From Trebouxia sp. TZW2008 (taxonomy: Eukaryota; Chlorophyta; Trebouxiophyceae; Trebouxiales; Trebouxiaceae), in the NCBI GenBank assembly GCA_002118135.1, contig BDIU01000036.1, positions 248,001 through 312,000 on the forward strand: a stretch of 64,000 bases of DNA, read 5' to 3'. The position numbers and the translations under genes were made by a program. Of the stretch, positions 13,501 to 23,585 are shown one piece after another; position 1 is the first letter of the stretch, and the number at the start of each line of letters is the position of its first letter. Below the pieces are notes generated by a model. That model saw only the letters and a list, made by a program, of their open reading frames with translations. It searched no databases and had not been told where the DNA came from.

Positions 13501-14579
13501 GGCTGCCTGAACATCAAGTTGCAGGTTTTGAGCCAGCAAATTCTGCATAGGAAAGTGAGCAGAGCAGAGCAAAAGGTGCAGCAGTAGGCTTGCCTCAGTC
13601 GCATCTTCTGCAGCAATGTCAGTGACAATGCTGCTTGGCAGGCCAAGCACATCTTGTCTGCAGCTTTTGGCAAAACTGGCAAACAATGTCAGACTGCTTT
13701 GAGCACCATCCCTGTCTCGCTGAAAATCAAGTGCTGCCACCAACTTCACCGCATTGAGTAACAGGCTGGCATCAGAGTACACTCCCACTAGCAGCAGTTC
13801 TGTCAACAATTTGAATGCTGATCTGCGTCTGATGGCAGATGGCTTTTCCTCATCTGCAGATAAGGCCAATTTGCTGCAAGTCTATTGATCAAGGCAACAA
13901 GCCAAGCTTCAAGGCATGTGATTTAAATAAAGCACGTGATGCAAAAAGGCATCACATACCTGACTTTGGGGCCAACACCCTTGATAAAGCTGACACAAGC
14001 TCAGGACGAAAGTCAGGATAGCGCTGGTGGAGTGCAGAGCAGACTTGTACAGCTGCATTGATGTCTTTGCTCTTGACATTGGCCTCTGTGATAGCTGCCA
14101 CAGCTTCACTGACATATTTGCTTTGGTTAGTTTTTGAGATGTCCAAGAGTAAAGAGTCTTTTGTCTCTTCTGAAAGCTGACGTAACTTCTTGATCAAAGC
14201 AGAGTTGCGTTTGACGCTCGAATCTAATGTCTTTGACTCGCTGTCACCTGCAATACAGGTATGACTGAGCAACATGCTCAAGCTTGAGACAGAGAAGCAC
14301 AAGAATCACAGGACACTCACCATCTGTATGGCGAGCAAGGTTTTGTGCGCGCAACTCACGCTTGCGCCTCAAGTCAGAGGCAGCATCCGCAAGCTGTGTT
14401 GCAGAGGTCTGCAAGTTGAAGCACAATTTCAACTCATCAAGAAACATTTTGGCTGCAAATTGCTACCTGTAGGTAACGACATATGCACAACACATCACCT
14501 TGACTCCCTGGTCAAGCTCAGACAGGCCTGCCTTATTGCTTGGCACCTGCGCACGAAGCAACGCCATCTCGTTGGCCAT
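7536..14579 (-). CDS. UPF2: UPF2, nonsense-mediated decay regulator
   Basis: UPF2 bridges UPF1 and UPF3 in cytoplasmic nonsense-mediated mRNA decay. About 17 exons are readable on the minus strand. The first four are 14579-14499, 14408-14321, 14247-13960 and 13853-13280. MIF4G-1 is seen around IRRRSAFKLLTELLLVGVYS, then the conserved GELPEDMAAAYEKQRK linker and PFEDEDTRAFYEILPD. MIF4G-2 covers about 12.0-10.6 kb (KYLGEL-like block, NLDARQSMLVDSAYYQCNPP). MIF4G-3 covers about 10.3-9.4 kb (FRIRLICSLLETCGQFF, KRRLDRFLTYFQRYLL). An acidic stretch follows (9.0-8.6 kb). The C-terminal UPF1-binding region (EEIDEDFEQELAAVLTDYK, RVMMRRGGRDD, EMKRLVLQAH) ends at a Gly/Arg-rich tail. The start is the first ATG of MANEMALLR; a second in-frame ATG lies four codons later. 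The intron after exon 4 uses a GC donor (CAG|GCAAGT at 13279). Middle exon borders are approximate. Confidence 0.95.
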
Positions 14580-15109
14580 CTCGCAACAAAAGGGTCAAAG
14601 GACACAGCTGCGATGCAAGATTATACGCACTTGTTGCTGTTCGACCTTGCCGGAGGGAAATTCAGTCGACTGCGCCATAAGCTATTCATTTGCTCACAGC
14701 ATGTGGGGGCGTCCGGTGCAATACGCAAAGTGCCAGCGACACTGTGATCTTTCACTTTGGTGTTTGAGCCCTGTGCGAAGGCTTAAGCGCTGCAAAACAT
14801 CGTTGTTGCCTGTGCTACACTTTTCAAAATTCCAGCTGGATCCCCTTGACCTATTCTCAAGCCTGGACTGAGTACTCCCTGAGCTCCAGTCGACTCTAGC
14901 GCTGTAAGTTCCGCTGCAGGCATCACAGCCGAGCTCGACGCGCATGTTTGCATTCCTGCCGTAAGGCTCTTGAAAGTACGCTCTGTGTCGCTCCTCGCTG
15001 AGTGGCAAGTTTTGACTGACTTCGTTTCCAGCGTCTAGTATAGGCCATAAACGACGCTAGCGCATTCGCGGCATGTACAGCAAAAGCTGGTGTTCCTGTT
15101 GAGGAAAGC
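14580..15109. promoter_or_regulatory. Likely bidirectional promoter, UPF2 / Mn-CDF transporter
   Basis: 530 bp separate the UPF2 ATG (minus) from the transporter ATG (plus). The region must contain both 5' ends. I see no clear TATA box at either start. Assignment is from gene geometry only. Confidence 0.45.
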
Positions 15110-17138
15110 ATGTCAGCATCTCAAGGCGCTGCAACAGCTCGCGAAAGACTTCGACGAATCAGCTCGACCTTTGCAGAACCGTCTGTGATCACCCTCCGCG
15201 ACCACACCGCAAGTCAGGATGCAGAAACTCGTCCAAGCACAAGGCGAAGTGTTGATGAAGAAGCAAGTGTGAGAACGCCGCTACTGTCGCCATTCGCTGA
15301 GCGGAACGCTGATGTCCAACAAACAGACCCTGGAACAAGCTCAGACCTTCACTGGTGATGCTGCTTTTGTTCAGTGCATATAGAATGCAGAAACAGCAAG
15401 ACCTGCAAGCTCACAAACTACATCTTGCAGGAAATGCACAATTGCCACATGGGCATCATTGGTCGTCAATTTCTTGTTGCTGGCTGCCAAGCTGTGGGGA
15501 TTTGCTGTGTCACAGTCCTATTCTGTTTTAGCCAGTGCAGCAGACTCAGTTGTGGACATAGCTTCTCAAGCTGTGCTAGCTCTGGCAGATTGGCAGGTTG
15601 GCAAAGTAGACCCTAGATACCCTGTCGGCAAGACAAGACTTCAGACTGTGGCTGTGATAGCCTGTGCTGTCATCATGTCCTTTGCTACGCTAGCAGTCAT
15701 TCAGGAGTCAGGAAAGAGCTTATACTCTGGCCTAACAACAGGTGACGTGCCACATTCAGCTGTCAGATCTCTCAGTGTTGCTACAAAGTACACTGAATGG
15801 CAAATAGGTGTGACACGAGCTGTCACTGACAAGCTGCTTGTCACAGGCATTCCTCCCGAGTTGGACATGACTACAATGTTGTACATCATCTTGGGAGTCG
15901 CTGCTGGCCTTAAGGTGCTGCTGTACATATACTGTGTTGCTCTGCAAAAGCAGTCTGAGAGCATGTTGGCTCTAGCAGAGGACCACAGAAACGACATCAT
16001 GAGCAATGTGGTTGCCATCTTGACTGGGGCTCTAGCAAGCTGGTGGCATGAGGGTTGGTGGATAGACCCTCTTGGTGGCATCCTCATCTCACTGTATATC
16101 ATCTATTCCTGGGGCGCCATCTGCAAAGAGCAGGTGATGGCTTGATGCTGTCTTGCTTCAGCATGCATCCATGCTGTAAAGCACTCTGGCCTGATGGTTA
16201 CTCAGCATGGTTGGGTATACTCTGCTGCTGCTCATGAGGACTGGCATATCTCAGCGTAAAGCCACTGCTCTGCTGTACCTGCAATGCTGCAGCTACAGCA
16301 TCTGTGCTCTGTCCTTTTTCTTCCAATTTTGATACATGCTGTGTAGTACAGGATCAGCTCTGTTAGGTGTATAACAAATCTGAGTGCATCTGATGTTGTA
16401 CAGGTTGACAAAATGGTTGGCAGGGGTGCACCTGAGGACTTTGTGCAAAATCTTGAGGAGCTTGCAAAGGCTCACCATGAAGAAATGACACTTGATCGCA
16501 TACGTGCTTACTACTTTGGCCAGCGCTTTATCGTTGAGATGGAGGTGGTTCTGCCCTCAGCTATGACTGTGCGAGAATCACATGACATTGCCATGATTCT
16601 TCAGCATAAGGTACCCAACTGGCCATCCTGCAAAGCGCAATCTGCATTTGCCGAGTGCTGTTTTGGACAGAGCTGCTGCCTGCTCTGTACTGCTGTTACG
16701 ACTTGCAATGACTGTTTGATATGTTTTGCTGGGAGTTGGGCACGGTGATGTGAGTCTATCAGTGAAGCTGCTCTGGCTGTGTCTGCTGTATCTGAGCATC
16801 ATTTTGGTCTCACCTTGTGTCATCCTTGTTTGCAGCTTGAGGCCCTAGAAGAGGTTGAAAGGGCCTTTGTGCATGTTGACTACACAAAGCGAGATGAGCC
16901 TGAGCACAAAGTGGAGAGAAATTTGCTCAGTCACCCTAAAGATCTTATGACGCCACACCAGCTGGTGGCAGAATCCAGTGGCTCAGCTGCTGATGTTGCT
17001 GAGCACGTCAAAAAGGCAGCAGAGGTCAATGAGCATCTGCAGCAGAGTAATTCTGTGTCTGACCAAGCAAAAAGGGCAGCACAAGAAGCAATTGAAACTG
17101 ATCTGCATGAGGTGGCCACAGGCGATAACAATGTATGA
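15110..17138 (+). CDS. Cation diffusion facilitator, Mn-type (MTP8-11-like)
   Basis: Four exons (15110-15354, 15431-16133, 16404-16610, 16836-17138) give a complete 485-residue protein. A Ser/Arg-rich cytosolic N-terminus of about 85 residues precedes the membrane domain. TM2 carries DSVVD (residues 120-124) and TM5 carries DHRND (about 260). DxxxD at both sites is the signature of the manganese CDF group, whereas zinc members have HxxxD. The TM2-TM3 loop PRYPVGKTRLQTV is the conserved CDF loop. The cytosolic C-terminal dimerisation domain follows (IRAYYFGQRFIVEMEVVLP, LEEVERAFVHVDYTKRDEPE). It then extends into an unusual helical tail rich in Ala, Glu and Lys of about 75 residues. Such proteins export Mn2+ by proton antiport into the vacuole, Golgi or plastid; the compartment cannot be read here. 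Confidence 0.93.
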
Positions 17139-17669
17139 CATCACTGAAGTATGGTACTGTTGGCTGCTTGTGTGCGTTTCATGGCTGGTTTGATGCAGTG
17201 CATTTGAGCCTGATAGCCTGTGTCAGTTGTGGTTCATGCATGAACATGTGGTTCATTCAGTTTAAGTGAATCCGTCACAAATAGTTGACTTGAAAAATGT
17301 TTTGGACTTATGTAGTTTTGACAGCTATTGTATGTGAACTTGTATTTTTTGTGTCAAAGTCAGCTGCTGAGCTCAGGGCAGCAGAAAATTTGAAAGTGTC
17401 TGCACGGTGTCGCTGCACTGCTCATACTGTATCATCGTTCGAATTTCGAGACAGTCTGTGACACAAAAATATTTATTGTATTAAGAGCTAGTAGATATGT
17501 ACTTAGACTGGAAGGGCTTGACCTCACTCATTGGCCAAAGGGAATTGCAACCACAAATCCTGATTGGATGCAGAACTCAAAATACCTAAATAAATATCAG
17601 AATCACAAAGTTCATCCTGCAACAATGCAAAAGCAAAAGACGCAATGTTTGTATGGCTGAGACGGACAG
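17139..17669. other. Convergent intergenic region, no gene seen
   Basis: AT-richer than the flanking genes. It lies between the 3' ends of the Mn-CDF gene (+) and the BRO1 gene (-), and probably contains both 3' UTRs. Confidence 0.5.
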
Positions 17670-20600
17670 CTAGACAGGAGATGTGGTCTTCTGAGAATGC
17701 TGTTTCTCAAATTTCGAAGCTTGCACTGGTTTCCACGGTTTGCCAGACGCCCACAACAAGCCACGCAACGGGGCCTTGATAAGCCACTCAAACACGTCCC
17801 ATATCAGCTGTGCAACCATGCCAATTGGGCAACAGAAGCATTTGAGAGGTAGCAGAACTATCCATACAACAACACCCACTACAGAGACGATTGCAAGAAG
17901 AGGCAGCGCCACAATGACCAACAACCACCGCCAGCATGCAGTGTTTACACTGCTCTGATCATCTGAAGCACCAGCTTGTTGTGACCCTGCAGGCTGTCCA
18001 GGCTGACTAGCAACCACATGACTTGTTCCTGCGCGGCTAATGCTGGCCTGGTCTTCAGCAGAACCACGCAACTGAGGTGCTGCACTTCCAAAAGCCTGAT
18101 CAGCAGGCATGTGGAAGGCATTTGCAGCACCTGCTGACACCTCTGCAGACAGAGGGGGAAGCTGGTACTCTGTTGGGGTGGCCAGCTTCTTCGGGGGAGG
18201 CGGACTAGGCAGCTCTTCAGGTATGTGGTTGTAAAAAATTGTGTCATTCTCGCGCTTGCACTGCAGACATGCAGAGCCCATTTGTTGATCAGCGGATCTT
18301 GCTGCAGCAAAAAGTACTTTTGTTTCCATTAGCAGCAAACAAGAGACTTCAGCCCAATGGTATTTGAAAGAGTATGCTGGTGAAGGTTTGTTAGAGACAT
18401 CAGGCAAGGAAGGGAACATTGAAAGCCAGGGCAATGTTTGTTCCCACTGCGGCAGCTCTCTACTGCGTCACATACTCAAACACCTGCTACATGGCTCTGC
18501 TCACACAATGGCGTCATTGCGAGCTGTTTAGACTGAATTTGAGTCATGACAGATAGAACATGCTACTACGGCTACAGATGTGTGACACACAGTTACATGG
18601 CAGACGCACCTTATTGTATACATTTGATACACAGTCAATGAATGCTGCATCAAATTGGGCATGGTCTGCAGGCAAGCTTGCAGGCGCTGCTTTGTCGAAA
18701 TGGCCAGCAGCCTTGCTTGCACTTTGGCTCAGACTCCTGGCTTCATCAGCACACCACACTGCCTTGCCTCCCTCATGATTGCTAAGGTGGGTTAGACCTG
18801 CATTGTCACAAAGCTCTGAACTCAAGTGTAAGCAAACCGCCACCTCTGTATGCAACTGGCAGGTCATGGGGCCTTGCCAGCACACATGACGATGGTCGCA
18901 ATGGGAACTGCATCAAGTCTGCAATGCTTAGCCAGGCAATCTCATGTAGCACACTGACACTGCCATGCTCACCCGGCATCTGCGGCCAAGGAGAGCCACA
19001 AGTTCAGAAGCGACTGCTCTGCTGGCACATCTGCCATATGGGAAGCTTATAAGCCTTGCCTTGTCGTGCATGCCGGCATCTCACAAAGAGTGTGCTCGGG
19101 AGCAATGCACAGATTCACATGAGCAGATGCAAACATTCCACAAAATGCTGAACAGACATGAAATTTGATCTTGTTGCACCATGACATGCTGCCATTTTAA
19201 TTCTCCAATGGTGTACCTGTGAAGGCATACATGTAGCCTTGAAAGACCAGCAGCTTCCACTCAGCATATCTGCCTTGCTTGCTGCCTAGTTTGCTGGTGG
19301 AGGCAACCTGCTTAAAGGCTTGAGCAGCAGCTTGATACATGTTTGCTGTGTCATGTGCCAGGGCTGCAATCAGGCTAGGTGCGTTGCCCTTCTGAATTGC
19401 CCTTAGCACTGTGATGCTCTGAGCGTCAGCAAGTGCCAACTGTGTGTAGCCTTGTACGACCTGATCAGTCACCAAGGATAAAGTTGACTGCTGTGGGTCC
19501 AGAGACCAGTCAGGCAGCTCTGAAAGGCAAAAATCTGAATCTGAGCATGGTTGTCTGGCACTGAACCCATCTGTGGCGTGGTCAGCTGCAGGCTCTGATC
19601 AATTTTGGCAGTGTGAACAGCAAGGAGAGTGGTCAAAAGATAGTCTGACCCGACTGACAGACCTCTTTCACACTGGGTTGACAAGGGCGGCACAGCATTT
19701 GAGTGCTTGACAATATGAGCACATCATGTGAGCGTCGCATACCTGAGGGCTGCAGTCTACAGACAGACAGATGTTGGCCAGGAGAGGTACACATTTGGTC
19801 TGCACAAATTGGTAGATGCCGCCAGCGCACCGTAAGAGATTGTAGGCCTGCATCATGCTGAACAGTCAAGATCATTTAGAAAAGATCTCAGCAGCAACAG
19901 CAACATGAGGTGCAGCATTGTTGATTGTCCAAACATATGATGATGATGACAAGGAACAGGCCGTGAGCGTGCACTGCAGACCTTGATGGCTGCATCACTA
20001 CTACTGCCTGCCTTGCCTCCCTGACACAAATACACAGCCCGCCGCTGCTGCCACACAGCCACAGCAATTAGTATAGAGGCCAGCTCATATACTGTGTCAC
20101 TTGCAGAGCTGGGACCTGCTATCAGAAGGACATCCTGCCATTGGAAGGGCACAGCACGGCGTGCAAGTGCATTGCCTGGCATCTGCTGACTGATCACAGC
20201 AGCTTCGTCCAGTTTATTCACTCTGGCTGGACCTGATCCCAGCAAAGCTTGAAGTCTTGCATCTGCAAGGTCAAAAAGAAATTGAGTGGTGCCGCAGATA
20301 CTCTCATGCCCAAGTGATTGACCTTTAAGTCTCACAACACAAGCAGCTTTCGCCAGTTGAGTGCAGAGCAATTGGCAACGGTCATGCATGCTGCTTGTGC
20401 ATTGCTGTCATCAGCATGTGACAATGAAGGGCTACCTGTTTGTTCATCCAGCTCAGGTGCAGAGTTGATGGCCTGTGTGTAGTTGTTGACAAGTCCAAGC
20501 AGAGCACTGATATATGCCTCAGCAGCTTCAAGTAATTCAATCTCTGTGTTTGCTGCACTAGAGTCAAGTCTGCTGAGACATGCAGATCTCAACGCTGAGA

Positions 20601-20763
20601 GGTCTTGCAGATATGTTGTGGCTGTGGCTTGTTGCTTTTTGTCTGCAGTCTGACTGATCAAGACCCCTTCAAAGGTCACAGCAGTGGACAACTTGAGCGG
20701 CGGATTTGCGAGATGTGCGGATATTCGACACCCGTCGTCTGTTGCTGGTACATTGATGATCAT
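17670..20763 (-). CDS. BRO1-domain protein with hydrophobic C-terminal tail
   Basis: A multi-exon minus-strand gene. The N-terminal exon (from the ATG at 20763) has a BRO1-like start (PLKLSTAVTFEGV) and a helical segment with LEAAEAYISALLGLVNNY. Later exons carry BRO1 helices: VYELASILIAVAVWQQRRA near 20.1 kb, LALADAQSITVLRAIQKG near 19.4 kb and a Lys/Ala-rich helix near 18.7 kb. The domain ends in the family's typical strand CKRENDTIFYNHIPEELP followed by a Pro-rich turn. BRO1 domains bind ESCRT-III and act at endosomes. After a Ser/Ala/Gln-rich linker comes a hydrophobic helix (residues starting RWLLVIVALPLLAIVSVVG), a Cys cluster (KCFCCP) and a second amphipathic helix before the end. This suggests direct membrane anchoring, in place of the CAAX tail of animal BROX. 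Internal splice sites are only partly resolved. Confidence 0.8.
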
Positions 20764-21614
20764 GTCCAATGAGAATCAGCCAGCCTGAGCAGCAAAGTCT
20801 ATGATCGCGAAACAGACCGCGCCGGAAACCGGCTATCTGGCGCAGGCCGCCTAGCTTCTACACAGGACTCGCAAGCCAATGAGCACGGGCCAAGCCGATG
20901 TAATCTGGCCCTCTCACGGCGCAAATGAGTGTGCGGAAGCTGCAGGTAACCAGCTGTCGCCAGCTTGCACAGTGGTTTGCATGTATTCTGACTAAGATCA
21001 AGAAGAGGATGGCCACTTCTACACACAGAAAAGGCCAAGGCACGCTTTGATGAAAGTCTGAAGTTTTGTTCGATCTCAGCTGATTTCCTCTTCATTATAT
21101 TCATCTGCAGAAAAATCTAGACAAGCAACAGCGCATAGTGCAAACGAACATGCAGTCATGATCATTTGCTGTCATGGTCAGCATAACAAGTTTCAGCTTT
21201 CAAACTCGCGCAGAATGTTCAGACCCTGAGGGCTGACAAGTAATAAAGCTGCTCCCTGGCTGCCGTAAATATTTTGTCCGCTACACTCTATCTGTACACG
21301 CAGGAAGTGCACTGTCATGTGCCTTCGGTCAACTAGTCAATGCTAGAATAGTCAGCACCTTGACAATGTACACATGGCATGTGCATCTATGCACAATGCA
21401 GACAACTAGAAAGCCCACACTCTTGTATACAACAGATACTGTACAAGCCCTGCTCAGAGTACACCAGCCAGTAGCACTGCAACCGTAGCAACATTAACAG
21501 GATGCATCCAACTTCCCCACAGCGCACAGGTGAAAGACATGCTTCGGCAGTTGCACTGCACACTTCTAACATGGTTCGGCAACTGATCTTTCAAAGCAAC
21601 TGACAAATGACTAA
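20764..21614. other. Intergenic region, no gene seen
   Basis: It lies upstream of the BRO1 gene and downstream of the SOUL gene, both on the minus strand. It should hold the BRO1 promoter, most probably near 20770-21150, and the SOUL 3' UTR. The small ORFs have no recognisable content. Confidence 0.5.
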
Positions 21615-23133
21615 TCAGTGGTCGCCAATGTTTGCGTTTGTGCTGTGCTCGGCTGAAGGCGCATCACCGCTGGGACTCAAGCCATCAGCCTCAACTGGCA
21701 CGAGTACTTCCTGAAACCTCAGCCAGTTAGGGGCAAATGGAGGGTAATATTGCCATAGATGGGTGCTGGAAGTGTCTTTGATTGTGACATCATTTTGCTT
21801 GAGGATGAAAATCAACCTGTCTTTCTTTTGCTGTACTTCCTGTTCAGAAGGAGATCCACCTCTGCAAGCAGCTCAAGCACTTGATCAAGGCGTTGTTGCA
21901 GGCAGCAAATGCAGTGAGTGCCTCAGAGCCAGCACTTAGCTGTTTGGAGAGCAAGTAGCAATTGCTCATGTTAGCGCTCGGACAAGCAGACATGATTGAC
22001 AGCATGCAAACTCTTACCTCCAAGCAAATGAAGCAAAGGTGCGCTCTGGTACTTCTCTAATCTTCACATTTTCATTGCCGGGTCTTGGCAGCGTCTCCTT
22101 GGTGTACTTGCTTGGCATCACAAATGATATGGTGTATCTGCAACCCACTGATTCGCATTCAGCATAGGCAGATGGCAGCTTGAGAGCAAAATGTACATCA
22201 GCATGCCTCCTATGACTTATGGCACATTTCGTTGACGCATTGCTTGCAATCTGTTTACTTGCCACTTCTGACTACTAGGAACGTAGACCTATGAAGCAGT
22301 TGTGGCAGAATGCAATAGCAGAAGTGCAGAAAACATGGAAGTGCAAGCTGTGTTATGCTGGGTACCTGCCGCCCTCCATCTCTGCTGCAACTGGTGAAGT
22401 CATCGCAACCTTCTCACCGCTCTTCTTGCTGCCTTTCTGCTGCTCTGCAATGACTGGTGATGTCATTGCCACCTTCTCTGACTCATCACTGTCAGCAGCT
22501 GTATTGTCACCAAAGATGAAGCCAGCCACCTGCAGCAATTCATAGATTTACTGCAGTGGCAACTATAGGTGCTGAGCTCAAAGCAACACCCTGAGTGCTT
22601 CACCAGTTCGTTCAAAGCCAAGCCAGCGTGTGCCTTCAACACGTTTTCATGATGACTTCACAAAAACAGGATTGTGGCATTGATAACTTGACCAAATGCA
22701 CATGGACATGGCTCACCTGCTTGAAACCCTTTGTCAGGGCTTCACGCATCGTGTCTGTTTCTACTGTGACCTCTGCTACAAGATAGGGTGAGTACTGGCG
22801 CAGTTGAACAACAGGCTCCACATACCACAGCCTGCATGCACATGCAAGTGTCCTGGCAGGTTGAAGCCATTGCTGACCAGCGTGAGCATGAGCTTGACTT
22901 GCAAACATCACGAGCGTACATTCGCCTGCTGTGCACTGTCTTAAGCACAACAAACTTTGGTTTCTCGAGCTTTCTGACCTCATACCTGCAGGCACATGCA
23001 TTGTTGCTAGGTGTAACTGACAAGTCACTGTGTCCAAGCTGTTGCAGGAGAGCACAGCCTACCAAGACACAAGCGGCCATGCAACGAGAGCCACACCGAC
23101 AGCGCCAGCGGTTATCAGCGCCACTTTGGCCAT
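21615..23133 (-). CDS. SOUL-family haem-binding-like protein with N-terminal anchor
   Basis: Exon 1 (23133-23063) encodes MAKVALITAGAVGVALVAW, a hydrophobic leader that acts as signal or membrane anchor. It is followed by YEVRKLEKPKFVVLKT and VVQLRQYSPYLVAEVTVET. The SOUL core continues with a repeated block EKVAMTSPV (seen twice, near 22.45 and 22.4 kb). Next comes YTISFVMPSKYTKETLPRPG, then KIREVPERTFASFAWR, and the last exon has LWQYYPPFAPNWLRFQEVLV. All are in the usual SOUL order. SOUL/HBP proteins bind tetrapyrroles; plant members occur in cytosol, plastid or eyespot fractions. The EKVAMTSPV repeat with an intervening Lys/Ser-rich spacer looks like a small internal duplication. The donor of the second exon is uncertain (GTTTGC or GTACGC). 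Confidence 0.85.
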
Positions 23134-23585
23134 GGTCTGCCTTGACAAGGTAATATTTGGTGGAACGTGGAATGGGACGACGGGCAGGCAAGCTCGTTAC
23201 GCCGATATGATCCGATTCAACGAGATGGCTGCAAGTGATCTGCAATCGCACAAGCAGAGACGCGCCAGATCTGCGCATGAATGCACAGGGAGATGCAGAG
23301 GGGGACATGCAGGGCGCTGTGGTCATGCCCAGGGCTTCGGCCCTGCAGGGGTAGCGGCAGTGAGGCGTTCGAGCCCCAGTTCAAGCGCAACGTGCTTTGG
23401 CGCGATCGTTGGCACTGCACATCAACCGCTGCAGACAGTTTGCTGGTCGACCACAGCTTGAAGCGCGTCTGGTGACTCTGTGTACCTCGGTTTCCTTGGT
23501 GGCGCGTAGCGCATTGACTGATCTGTCCTGTGGAATCGCCTGACAGGGCAGTCGCAGCGGCGAGTGCGACGCGTTGCGAGGACGC
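23134..23585. promoter_or_regulatory. Likely bidirectional promoter, SOUL / TM9SF
   Basis: 452 bp lie between divergent ATGs at 23133 (minus) and 23586 (plus). The region is GC-richer than its surroundings. No TATA box is obvious. Confidence 0.45.

Noticed and set aside
22742..23326. 194-codon minus ORF across the SOUL promoter and exons
   Set aside because: It runs through the true SOUL splice sites in another frame and has Cys/Ser/Arg composition typical of shadow ORFs.
23340..23400. TTCGAGCCCC motif resembling a tRNA T-loop
   Set aside because: Flanking bases do not form a T stem, and no A box, anticodon arm or acceptor stem is found at the right distances.
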